Assembly (NCBI GenBank): GCA_015065795.1 | Contig: SVPO01000014.1 | Location: 1-32,032 of the forward strand | DNA: 32,032 bases | Source: Oscillospiraceae bacterium | Lineage (GTDB): Bacteria > Bacillota > Clostridia > Oscillospirales > Acutalibacteraceae | Direction of reading: 5' to 3' | Part shown: piece by piece, positions 24,653 to 32,032 of the stretch | How the letters are laid out: each line of letters opens with the position of its first letter | How positions within the stretch are numbered: the stretch's first letter is position 1 | The notes under the pieces: generated by a model | What the model saw: only the letters and a program-made list of their open reading frames with translations | The model's database searches: none | Told to the model about the DNA's origin: nothing | Program-made: the position numbers and the translations under genes

Positions 24653-27331
24653 TCAATATCCGTTGAAGTAGTCGCTGAAATCGTCCTCCTGATCATCGAG
24701 ACTCTGGATGTCGGGGATCATATAGCTGCTGTAGGTGGCGAACATATCCTCCTGAGGGGGCAGCTCGGGTTCGATCTCTGCCATTTCAGCGGCTCTGCGT
24801 GCATTCTCGTACATACGGCTCAGACGGTCGGAATCGAGGATGCAGGTCAGCAGGAAGCCCATCAGCAGGAAGGTCACGCTGATGATCAGGCATGGCAGGA
24901 ATTCCTCCGGTTCGTACACCAGACGGATATCGTGCACGCCGGGGCCGGGATTAACGCCCAGCAGCGCGCCGCTGACGCACACCACCTCGACTTCGCTGCC
25001 GCCGGCGTATGCCTTCCAGCCCGACTGCCAGGGAATGGTTGTGGTCAGTATCTGTCCCTCGGAAATGGTGGCGGTGCAGGTCACGGTGCTGCCGTCCACG
25101 GTGATGTGCGAGGCGTTCTGCTGTGCCAGCTGCACCATTGCGGTGTCGGTCAGCGCGGTGTCCAGCACTGCAAACCATGTGCCCTTCAGCAGCGTGCGCT
25201 CGTCGCTGACGGCAACGGATACCGACAGCTGTGTTCCTCGGCCGAAGCGTCCCAGATAATTGATGGCGCTGAGCTCCATTTCCGTGGGCTCGGATCCGTT
25301 GATCGATACCGTGCCTCGCACACCTGCCTGACTGCCCAGATACATATAGAGCGGTCCGTCGGTGGGCACGAGGACGGAGAACTGCGCGCTGCCCGTTTCG
25401 GCGCTTCGCACAAGCTCCACGCCGTCGATGGTCTCGATGATGCTCACGCCCTCGCCGTCACGACCGGTGAGGGTGGCGTCGACAAAGAGATTTCTCTCCG
25501 CGCCTGCCATGGCGGAAGCCAGCTCGTTCTGCGCGGCGAACGGGTTGGCACTGAAGCTGGAAAGGTCACGGATGCCTGCCGGAGTGGTCAGACACAGCCC
25601 GAGCTTTCCGGGATTCTTTGTCACATAATACTGCCCTGCGACGCCCACCGTGGGGTAGCTGTCCGAGGGCTGGGAGGAAACGACATATCTGATGCCAAAA
25701 AGTGAATCGGTCACAGGGGTGTAGCCTGTACCGTTGCTGATGCCCAGCACCTCCAGCAGCTGAGAAGCATCATCGGCGAGATTTACCTGAGCGTCGGCAC
25801 GTCCCGAGCCTGGGATGTCCGTGCCCCTCGTGCGGAAGAATCCCGAGGGACTGTTCTGCTCACTGCCGCCGATAATGCTTTCCATATCCTGATGGACGCG
25901 GTTTTCGATATCCTGCTGTTCCACGGTCATCAGCGGAAGCTGATCCGCGGCGGAAGCAAGTCCGTTCATGCCGCCGAATACACATTCACATCCGGCGCAG
26001 ATAAGAATAACAACGCAGAATCCGGCGGAAATGCCTCTGCCGGAAAGGGCGATGATGGTGATGGCGGCAAACATGGTCAGGAACGCCGCCGCAAAAATGA
26101 TGGCGGAAAAGCTGTATTCTATCTTTCCGAAAATCAGCGCGGCGAGGAACATTCCCGCGCATACCATCCACGCCGAAAGCACCTTGCTGACCTTGATCCG
26201 CATGGGTTGCGCCGTCAGACGTACAGTGGCGGAAACCGCGAACAGGCAGAATACGCAGCCGCAACAGGTGACGGCTCCCGTGGGAGTGGAGAAACCAAGC
26301 CATATCCACGAAAGAACGGGGATGCACATGGATACCGAAACCAGCACCAGAAACAGCGCGCACACCTGACGCTCGCCCAGCGGAAGCTTTGTGTTGAAAA
26401 AGTAGAGCAGCAGCATCAGCAGCGTCACGGACGAGCAGTACAGCAGCGGCATGATGGCGTCCTTGGAAAAGCCTGCGGAGAACATGGAAGCCATCAGCTC
26501 GAAGGCTCCTGCCCGATCGACCTCGGCAGCCGAATATACGGCAGAACCGGAGACGGAAGCGGCGGCGAACGTAGGCACAATGGTGACCAGCGCGGCTCCT
26601 GCGGCAGCGGCAAGACTTGCCACGAACAGTCCCAGACGTGCCCACAGACCCTCGCGCACGCCCAGCACCAGCTGACACCAGATGAAATAGGCGACCGAGA
26701 AGAACAGCAGCACCGGCCACAGCCTGCCGCAGCAGAGCAGAAAAGCCGTCGCGCCGCAGAAGAACAGAGTTGCTTTACCCTTCTCCGCCAGCAGAGCTAT
26801 GCCTGCGGCAGCAAGGGGGAGAAAAACTGCCGCGTCAGCGTATTGCGGAGCCAGAAAGCTCATGAAAAGCTGGCTGCCTGTGGCGTAAGCCGATGCGAAT
26901 GCCGCAGCGGACATAGGAGTGTGCCCAGAAAGCCTGCGCAGCAGAATATACGCGAACAATCCTGCGAAGGATGCTCTCACCAGTGTGACCACGGTGAAAG
27001 CCTGCGGCAGCATGGTCTTGTCCATGGCGGCGGATATCAGCAGAAACGGGCTGTTCAGACCGTCTGACCATCGGGAATAGAAATCCGCCCCCAGCCCGTG
27101 GCTGAGGGAGTACATCAGTCCGCCCTCGCCGTCCAGAACCGACTGCCATTGCGCAAGGTCGCTGAACCAGCGCGCGTTGTGCTCGCACAGCAGAGTGGTG
27201 GAGCCAAAGGGGGCGATGCCTGCCAGAGCGAACAGACTCATCAATATTATAAAAGGAGCCACAAAGGAAAGCATACCGGCACCGATACCCTGGGTGCCGC
27301 TGCCGCGCGCATACGGCCGCTGACCGTTCAT
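24653..27331 (-). CDS. Large YfhO-like polytopic membrane protein
   Basis: 892 residues. The N-terminal half has about ten to twelve membrane helices. After the first one, PFGSTTLLCEHNARWF and YSLSHGLGADFYSRWSDGLN resemble the YfhO family, GT-C-type proteins linked to glycosylation of teichoic acids. The usual Asp residues of PFGD-SLL-SD appear as Ser and Cys-Glu here, so activity is uncertain. Residues from about 460 to 800 form a large beta-rich domain predicted outside the membrane, followed by one last helix and an acidic cytoplasmic tail. ATG 27331 is chosen: AAAGGGG is 9 bases away, but it abuts the ATG at 27340. It is a single gene between a promoter and a terminator. Confidence 0.85.
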   Translation of the reverse strand: MNGQRPYARGSGTQGIGAGMLSFVAPFIILMSLFALAGIAPFGSTTLLCEHNARWFSDLAQWQSVLDGEGGLMYSLSHGLGADFYSRWSDGLNSPFLLISAAMDKTMLPQAFTVVTLVRASFAGLFAYILLRRLSGHTPMSAAAFASAYATGSQLFMSFLAPQYADAAVFLPLAAAGIALLAEKGKATLFFCGATAFLLCCGRLWPVLLFFSVAYFIWCQLVLGVREGLWARLGLFVASLAAAAGAALVTIVPTFAAASVSGSAVYSAAEVDRAGAFELMASMFSAGFSKDAIMPLLYCSSVTLLMLLLYFFNTKLPLGERQVCALFLVLVSVSMCIPVLSWIWLGFSTPTGAVTCCGCVFCLFAVSATVRLTAQPMRIKVSKVLSAWMVCAGMFLAALIFGKIEYSFSAIIFAAAFLTMFAAITIIALSGRGISAGFCVVILICAGCECVFGGMNGLASAADQLPLMTVEQQDIENRVHQDMESIIGGSEQNSPSGFFRTRGTDIPGSGRADAQVNLADDASQLLEVLGISNGTGYTPVTDSLFGIRYVVSSQPSDSYPTVGVAGQYYVTKNPGKLGLCLTTPAGIRDLSSFSANPFAAQNELASAMAGAERNLFVDATLTGRDGEGVSIIETIDGVELVRSAETGSAQFSVLVPTDGPLYMYLGSQAGVRGTVSINGSEPTEMELSAINYLGRFGRGTQLSVSVAVSDERTLLKGTWFAVLDTALTDTAMVQLAQQNASHITVDGSTVTCTATISEGQILTTTIPWQSGWKAYAGGSEVEVVCVSGALLGVNPGPGVHDIRLVYEPEEFLPCLIISVTFLLMGFLLTCILDSDRLSRMYENARRAAEMAEIEPELPPQEDMFATYSSYMIPDIQSLDDQEDDFSDYFNGY

Positions 27332-27369
27332 GTCGGACATCCCCTTTCTTGTGATAAAGCAATATCATC

Positions 27370-27410
27370 ATTATAATGTATCCCGGGCGTTTAGGCAAGC
27401 GCGCCCGGGA
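27370..27410 (-). promoter_or_regulatory. Promoter of the YfhO-like gene, overlapped by an inverted repeat
   Basis: Minus strand TTGCCT (27393-27398), 17-base spacer, TATAAT (27370-27375). The palindrome TCCCGGGCG/CGCCCGGGA (27381-27389 and 27402-27410) brackets the -35 box and could be an operator or a hairpin. Confidence 0.6.
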
Positions 27411-27456
27411 AAAGATATTGTGAACAACGCATATGATGCATATAGTGAACGCACGA

Positions 27457-27504
27457 AAAACAGAGTGACCTGCCGCTCCGGATGAACGGAGCTGACAGGT
27501 CACT
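27457..27504 (-). terminator. Terminator of the pseudokinase/TSCPD unit
   Basis: Stem AGTGACCTG/CAGGTCACT with inner CTCCG/CGGAG (27464-27504), then GTTTTT on the minus strand. Confidence 0.82.
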
Positions 27505-27514
27505 TTTATGCTTA

Positions 27515-27772
27515 TCAGTCGGCCTGGCTCAGTGCCTGCTCAAGAGCGCGGCTGAGCTGGTCGGCGCAGGATGTGCCGCGGGGACCGCAGGTGACACCCT
27601 TGACGCGGTTGATGACTTCGGTGGCGCTGATGCCCTCGATGAGACGGGGGATAGCCTTGAGGTTGCCGTTGCATCCGCCGGTGAAGCAGACGTTTCTTAC
27701 GATATCTCCGTCCAGATCAAACTCGATCTTGCTGGAGCAGGTTCCGCTGGTGCGGTAGACAAAGTGTTTCAT
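27515..27772 (-). CDS. TSCPD-domain protein (TIGR03905 type)
   Basis: 85 residues, small and cytoplasmic. The family pattern is clear: MKHFVYRTSGTCSSKIEFDL, then VRNVCFTGGCNGNLKAI and CGPRGTSCADQLSRAL. The name-giving TSCPD is TSCAD here. Cys12, Cys29, Cys34 and two later Cys could bind metal, as in the related C-terminal domain of some ribonucleotide reductases. The role is unknown. AAGGAAAG precedes the ATG by about 8 bases. It follows the PASTA pseudokinase gene by 59 bases on the same strand without a terminator between them. Confidence 0.9.
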   Translation of the reverse strand: MKHFVYRTSGTCSSKIEFDLDGDIVRNVCFTGGCNGNLKAIPRLIEGISATEVINRVKGVTCGPRGTSCADQLSRALEQALSQAD

Positions 27773-27831
27773 GCTTTTCTTTCCTTTTCCTGTCTGTTTT
27801 ATTCTGAAGAATGACTGTAAGCGGTAAGTGA

Positions 27832-29634
27832 TCAGCCTTCAGGTCCGAGACTTACGACTACGTCCACAGCAGAGTCGCGCTGCATACGTGAACCGACCGA
27901 GGCGCCGTTGTTGAGACGGATGATGGTTCCGGCAGGGTAGCTGTCGCTGTATTCCTCGGTCTGCTTGCCCATCATCAGACCGGCGGCATCCAGCTTGCTG
28001 TGAGCCTCGCCTACGGTGTTTCCGATGATGTCGGGTACTGTACACATGGCAGAACCCTTGCTGATGGTGACGCCCACGGGGGTGCCGCTTCTGATTTCGG
28101 TGTCGGGAGAGATGTTCTGCTTCATGATAACGCCCTCGGCGTAATCGTCGCTGAATTCCTTGCCCAGCACGAGAATCTGGATATCGTCAAAATACTTGCC
28201 CTCAAGCTCGGCGCCCCATGTCTGGCCCACCAGATTCGGAACGGTGGTCATGGTGCCGCTGTCACTGGAAACATCGCTGTCCGACTGCAGATAAACGATC
28301 TCCAGAGTGCGGTCGCCGCTGTCCTTGCCTGTGATGTCGGAGCGAACCGAAAGGAATACGATAACAGCGAGAATACCCAGCACGACAATGGTCAGACTGG
28401 TGGAGAGCAGCGCATACTGCCACTGTGAAAGATTCATGTACCACGGTGTGCTGCCGTCGTCCTTATCTGAACGCTGATCATCTGCGCGGCGGGTTCTGCG
28501 GTCAGAGATATATCCTCCGATGCGTCCGCCCAGATCCTTGACCGTGCCCATGAATTTTGCGCCAAAGCCCGGAGCGGCATCGCTCTGAGCGGAGGGATAG
28601 GCTTCGCGCCGCATTTCTGCGTCCCGTGCCGGAGGCGCAGGCTGAGGCTCACGCCTTACCGGTGCCGCGGCAGCACGGGGAACGGAAGAACCGTAAAGCT
28701 CACTGCGCAGCTCGTCCAGACTGGATGTGCGGTTTTCCGAATGAACCTGCAGTCCGTTGGCGATGGCGGAGATGACATGGGTGGGGATAGCTTCGGCGAG
28801 GTCACTGGATACGTTCAGTCTCGGATCGCGCACACGGGCAAGAGCGTCGGGGGGACGCTTGCCGGTGAGAGCGAACAGCATGACGGCGGAAATGGAATAC
28901 ACATCGGTCCATTTTCCTTTGCGCGCGTCAAGGGAATACTGCTCCAGCGCGGCAAAGCCGTCGTATATCTGCGACTTGAGCTCGGTCTCGGCGATGCGTG
29001 CGTCGGGGATTCCGAAATCGGTCAGCACCAGCCTGCCGGAATGGGTCATTATGATGCTTTCCGGGCTGATGCCGAAATGCACCAGACCAAGAGCGTGAGC
29101 CGAAGCGAGTGAGCCGAGTATGGGGGCAAAAAGCGGTCCTGCCTCCTCCCAGGTCAGACGCTTGGCACGGCGCACCAGCTCGGTGAGCGTCTTTCCCTCC
29201 ACGTGCTCGTATACGGCGTACGCGGTGTTGTTGCTTTCAAATATATTGATAAGCGGAACGATGGCGGTGGAATCTCCCAGTCGGGATACCGCCTTGGATA
29301 CGTCGATAAAGTCGGCGAGATAATCCTTGTATACTGCGCCTGCCTTTTCGCGGACGACCACTGCGTCGTTTCCGGGGCGGCGGGTGCTTATGCTCTGGGG
29401 AAGATATTCCCGGATATCCACTCTGCGGCCGGTTTTGTGGTCGAGGGCGATATAGGTCACGCCTTCGCCGGTCATGCGCAGATGTCTGCCGATAAGATAT
29501 CGGTTGGCAAGTACAGTGCCCGGAGCAAGACAAGGGAAGACCTGAGGAGTTCCTTCAACGTAACCGCAGGTGCGGCATTCCTGATGATTTCCCTTGGGGT
29601 TCATGCATCCCAGACAGAGATTACCGAAGTTCAT
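27832..29634 (-). CDS. Membrane PASTA receptor with degenerate Ser/Thr kinase domain (probable pseudokinase)
   Basis: 600 residues. Domains in order: a four-Cys zinc-ribbon-like start (Cys7, 10, 20, 23); a kinase-like domain (about 43-313); a Pro/Ala- and Arg-rich linker; one membrane helix (408-430); two PASTA domains (about 463-527 and 531-597) outside the cell. The kinase fold is recognisable (KWTDVYSISAVMLFALTGKR), but key residues are changed. The ATP-binding Lys of VAIK is Arg75 (VDIREYL), HRD is His186-Phe187-Gly188, and the metal-binding Asn is Ser193. Only DFG (206-208) remains. GGAGG lies about 9 bases before the ATG. It is followed by a TSCPD gene and is divergent from a D,D-carboxypeptidase gene. 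Confidence 0.9.
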   Translation of the reverse strand: MNFGNLCLGCMNPKGNHQECRTCGYVEGTPQVFPCLAPGTVLANRYLIGRHLRMTGEGVTYIALDHKTGRRVDIREYLPQSISTRRPGNDAVVVREKAGAVYKDYLADFIDVSKAVSRLGDSTAIVPLINIFESNNTAYAVYEHVEGKTLTELVRRAKRLTWEEAGPLFAPILGSLASAHALGLVHFGISPESIIMTHSGRLVLTDFGIPDARIAETELKSQIYDGFAALEQYSLDARKGKWTDVYSISAVMLFALTGKRPPDALARVRDPRLNVSSDLAEAIPTHVISAIANGLQVHSENRTSSLDELRSELYGSSVPRAAAAPVRREPQPAPPARDAEMRREAYPSAQSDAAPGFGAKFMGTVKDLGGRIGGYISDRRTRRADDQRSDKDDGSTPWYMNLSQWQYALLSTSLTIVVLGILAVIVFLSVRSDITGKDSGDRTLEIVYLQSDSDVSSDSGTMTTVPNLVGQTWGAELEGKYFDDIQILVLGKEFSDDYAEGVIMKQNISPDTEIRSGTPVGVTISKGSAMCTVPDIIGNTVGEAHSKLDAAGLMMGKQTEEYSDSYPAGTIIRLNNGASVGSRMQRDSAVDVVVSLGPEG

Positions 29635-29719
29635 TAAGTGACACCTCCGTTCGGTATCGTGCACCGGAATGACACCGATGCAGCGCGGAATCAATCAGTA
29701 AAGATTCCTCCGCAGTGTT

Positions 29720-29748
29720 ATTATAGCACACAATCGCCGCGTAAACAA
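29720..29748 (-). promoter_or_regulatory. Promoter of the PASTA pseudokinase gene
   Basis: Minus strand TTGTTT (29743-29748), 17-base spacer, TATAAT (29720-29725). The leader contains an inverted repeat GGAATC/GATTCC (29687-29708). Confidence 0.6.
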
Positions 29749-29889
29749 TACATATAAAAGCGCAATTTCCGCTGTCCTTCGACAGGCATATCAATATGGT
29801 CTCAAAAACTAAAGCAGACGCAAACGGAATTGATGGTAGAATATGGCAGAGAAATCGCAGAGATTACACAATATATTGATGGGATTATA

Positions 29890-29919
29890 TTGACAATGAG
29901 TGGTACTTTTAGCTATAAT
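29890..29919 (+). promoter_or_regulatory. Promoter of the D,D-carboxypeptidase gene
   Basis: TTGACA (29890-29895), 18-base spacer, TATAAT (29914-29919), about 50 bases before the start codon. Between this and the divergent promoter at 29720 I see only a short open frame at 29833-29973 without a good ribosome site. Confidence 0.72.
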
Positions 29920-29969
29920 TTAACAGGTATGTCCTGCGAACATATGAACAATTTGGGAGAATCATTACA

Positions 29970-31493
29970 ATGATGCGTTATATATATAATAGGTATACAA
30001 AAAGAGCGCTTTGCCTGCTGATGACTGCTCTGCTGCTTGCGGCTGCTGTTTTCAGCCCGGGCACAGCCTACGCGGCGGTCAGTCAGCTGGCTGCCATAGA
30101 CGGAAACGCCGCCATTCTCGTGGACGCTCGCACCGGAACGGTTCTCTATGAGCAGAATGCCGACCAGCCGGTGGCTCCGGCGAGCACCACAAAGGTGATG
30201 ACCGCGCTGTTGGTGGTCGAAGCTATCCAGAGAGGTGAGATCAGTCCCGACGATCTCGTGGAGCTGACCGATGCCATCATGCACGATGTCCCCTCCGATG
30301 CAAGCCGCATCGGCAAGGCGATGACCGTGGGCGAAAAGGTCTCCGTCCGTGAGCTGCTGCTCATGGCACTCATGGAGTCAGATTGCGTGGCGTGCGATAT
30401 GCTGGCGGTTCATGTGTCCGGATCGGTGCAGCAGTTTGTCAGCCAGATGAACCTGAGAGCCAGTCAGCTGGGCTGCCGTGATACCAACTTCCTCAACAGC
30501 CACGGCTATCCCACCGAAGGTCATACATCCACAGCGCGCAGCCTGTATCTCATAACCGGAGAAGCCTCAAAGCATCCGCTGTTCATGGAGGCGTTCGGCT
30601 GCCTCAAGTACGAAATGCCAGCAACAAATGTTGCCGATTCACGCGTGCTGTACAGCACCGACAAGCTGCTGTACGATCCCTCCATAGTCACCTCATCTTA
30701 TACAGTATATTATAATGAATACGTCACCGGCGGAAAGACCGGTTACTCCCGTGCCAGCGGCAACTGTCTTGTTTCCACCGCGGAAAAGGATGGCACGCAG
30801 CTCATCAGCGTCATCACAGGCGTTGAAATGAAATATCCCGACGAACAGACCGTGCTCGACGCTTTCACCGAGACCGACCGCCTGCTCATGTGGGGTTTTG
30901 ATAACTATGCCACGCATCAGATCGTAGCGCAGGGGCAGTCGGTCAAGCAGGTGGAGATAGAAGACGGCGAACCGGAGATCATCAACGCCGTCAGTGCCGA
31001 CTCCATGTACGTTACACTCGAAAAGGGAGTGAGCGCCGATACCATTCAGGTCACATCAGCCCTTAGAGGAGAGATAGTGACCGCTCCCGTGTCCGCTGGA
31101 GATGTGATGGGCACAGTGTCCCTCGTCAGCAACGGAAAGGTTCTTGCGTCCACAGACCTCATCGCAGGACAGGACGCCCCCGTTGCGCCCAGCAGATTCA
31201 GCGCGAACGTGCCTCTGATAATCATCCTTTGTCTGCTGGTAGCTGCAGGCGCAGGTTATCTGGTCTATTATACAAATAATAATCAGGTACTTCTCCTTGA
31301 TCTGATAATGGGAAAATCCGGAGCAGCACAAAAGAACAGGCGTACGACTGGACAGAACACGCAGCAGAGACGTAATCCTCAGCAGAGACCTGCCGCAAAT
31401 CAGCAGCAAAGCAATACGCAGGAGCCTGCGACCGAACAGCTGCCCTCGAACCCGTTCGACGAGTTCTTTGCCCGTAATGGAAAGCAGCAATAG
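29970..31493 (+). CDS. D-alanyl-D-alanine carboxypeptidase family protein (DacA/PBP5-like)
   Basis: 507 residues. Signal peptide (about 12-36), then a peptidase S11 domain that normally trims the terminal D-Ala of peptidoglycan. The active-site SxxK is Ser72-Thr-Thr-Lys75 (PASTTKVMT), and KTG is Lys256-Thr-Gly258 (VTGGKTGYSRASGN). The SxN motif reads Ser137-Asp-Cys139, so the usual Asn is Cys. The PBP5-like C-terminal beta domain (about 315-400) is followed by a membrane helix (414-434) and a Gln/Asn-rich, basic cytoplasmic tail of 70 residues, unlike the short amphipathic anchor of E. coli PBP5. GGGAGA precedes the first of two ATGs. Confidence 0.9.
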   Translation: MMRYIYNRYTKRALCLLMTALLLAAAVFSPGTAYAAVSQLAAIDGNAAILVDARTGTVLYEQNADQPVAPASTTKVMTALLVVEAIQRGEISPDDLVELTDAIMHDVPSDASRIGKAMTVGEKVSVRELLLMALMESDCVACDMLAVHVSGSVQQFVSQMNLRASQLGCRDTNFLNSHGYPTEGHTSTARSLYLITGEASKHPLFMEAFGCLKYEMPATNVADSRVLYSTDKLLYDPSIVTSSYTVYYNEYVTGGKTGYSRASGNCLVSTAEKDGTQLISVITGVEMKYPDEQTVLDAFTETDRLLMWGFDNYATHQIVAQGQSVKQVEIEDGEPEIINAVSADSMYVTLEKGVSADTIQVTSALRGEIVTAPVSAGDVMGTVSLVSNGKVLASTDLIAGQDAPVAPSRFSANVPLIIILCLLVAAGAGYLVYYTNNNQVLLLDLIMGKSGAAQKNRRTTGQNTQQRRNPQQRPAANQQQSNTQEPATEQLPSNPFDEFFARNGKQQ

Positions 31494-31530
31494 GAGCTGC
31501 CCGGATACATATAGAATACAGATGCATATC

Positions 31531-31573
31531 AACACAGCCCGCAGTATATAATTGACTGTGGGCTGTGTTTTTG
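31531..31573 (+). terminator. Terminator of the D,D-carboxypeptidase gene
   Basis: Stem AACACAGCCCGCAGT/ACTGTGGGCTGTGTT (15 bp, one mismatch-type pair) with a 9-base loop, then TTT. The AT-rich stretch from 31574 to 31690, with A and T tracts, holds no gene and may act as an upstream activating region for the rRNA promoter. Confidence 0.85.
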
Positions 31574-31691
31574 AGAGCGAAAAATGCCTTGAAATCAAGA
31601 AAATCCAAAAAAGTTATATGCGAAAAACCGCATGGTTGCGCGCTTTTTCGAGAATATCCGAAAAAAGCTCAGATTTTTTTGAAAAAAGGTG

Positions 31692-31720
31692 TTGACAATC
31701 CGGAACGCCTGTGGTATTAT
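31692..31720 (+). promoter_or_regulatory. rRNA operon promoter
   Basis: TTGACA (31692-31697), 17-base spacer, TATTAT (31715-31720), preceded by A/T tracts. Only this promoter is obvious before the 16S gene. Confidence 0.82.
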
Positions 31721-31727
31721 AGTCAAG

Positions 31728-31942
31728 CGCTCGAGAGAGACGGCAAAAACAAAGCCCGAAAGGGTCGCGAAAAACCGGCTCAAACGAAGCGCACAGGACC
31801 TTGAAAATTAAACAACGTAACTTTAACGAGAACCCAAAATTCCTTTTTATTTAGCGGTTCACGAAACCGCAAACTAAGTCAGCAATGACTTGAGCTTCAA
31901 GCTCTGAGAAATGATTTTAACCCTTCGGGGTTGAGATACAAT
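31728..31942 (+). promoter_or_regulatory. rRNA operon leader
   Basis: About 215 bases of untranslated leader. It has the GACCTTGAAAATTAAACAAC stretch common before clostridial 16S genes and small hairpins: GCGGTT/AACCGC (31854-31870), GAGCTT/AAGCTC near 31890, and AACCC-TTCG-GGGTT (31920-31932). These probably take part in antitermination and in forming the 16S processing stem. Confidence 0.65.

Positions 31943-32032
<90 letters not shown>

Noticed and set aside
25892..27067. 391-codon plus-strand frame inside the YfhO-like gene
   Set aside because: Its Gln/His/Arg-rich translation is the usual reverse reading of a membrane protein gene.

Overview
The window reads as chromosomal DNA from a gut-type Clostridia bacterium, most likely Oscillospiraceae/Ruminococcaceae. 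This is inferred from its GC-rich Gram-positive style (strong GGAGG ribosome sites, consensus sigma-A promoters, a PASTA-type kinase relative, RNase Y, TSCPD and DUF6483 proteins) and from a bile salt hydrolase. The first 90 bases of a 16S rRNA gene lie at the right edge; they could place the organism but are too short to name it from memory.

Layout. 1-6413 (minus): rny, then rpoB and rpoC. rpoBC have their own perfect promoter and a long leader instead of following rplJL. 6637-11333: seven consecutive DUF4190-like small membrane proteins, five on the minus strand and two on the plus strand. They share a hydrophobic core, low-complexity tails and mostly aromatic C-termini. Four of the minus genes have the same TTGACA-N17-TATAAT promoter design, and four have their own terminator. 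11354-15285 (minus): a probable operon of an Ig-like surface protein, a membrane coiled-coil protein, lepA and a DUF6483 gene. 15357-17467 (plus): a Fur-family regulator with a perfect operator, plus a zinc/manganese-type ABC ATPase and permease with no binding protein. 17464-18950: a VOC protein, a decayed second copy of the permease 3' end, and an XRE regulator.

19083-23152 holds a bile salt hydrolase and a NitT/TauT-type importer. The importer's ATPase and permease are on the minus strand. Its lipoprotein is divergent, behind a TM1266-like small protein and a structured leader that ends in an intrinsic terminator (a candidate riboswitch). 23175-24636: a TetR regulator with two operators, overlapping a flavin reductase. 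24653-27398: a large YfhO-like membrane protein. 27457-29748: a TSCPD protein and a PASTA receptor whose kinase domain lacks the usual catalytic residues. 29890-31573: a D,D-carboxypeptidase-type protein with an altered SxN motif. 31692-32032: rRNA promoter, leader and 16S start.

The best candidates for something undescribed are the DUF4190 array, the leader RNA at about 21621-21791 and the PASTA pseudokinase. No tRNA, IS element, CRISPR array or prophage gene was seen.
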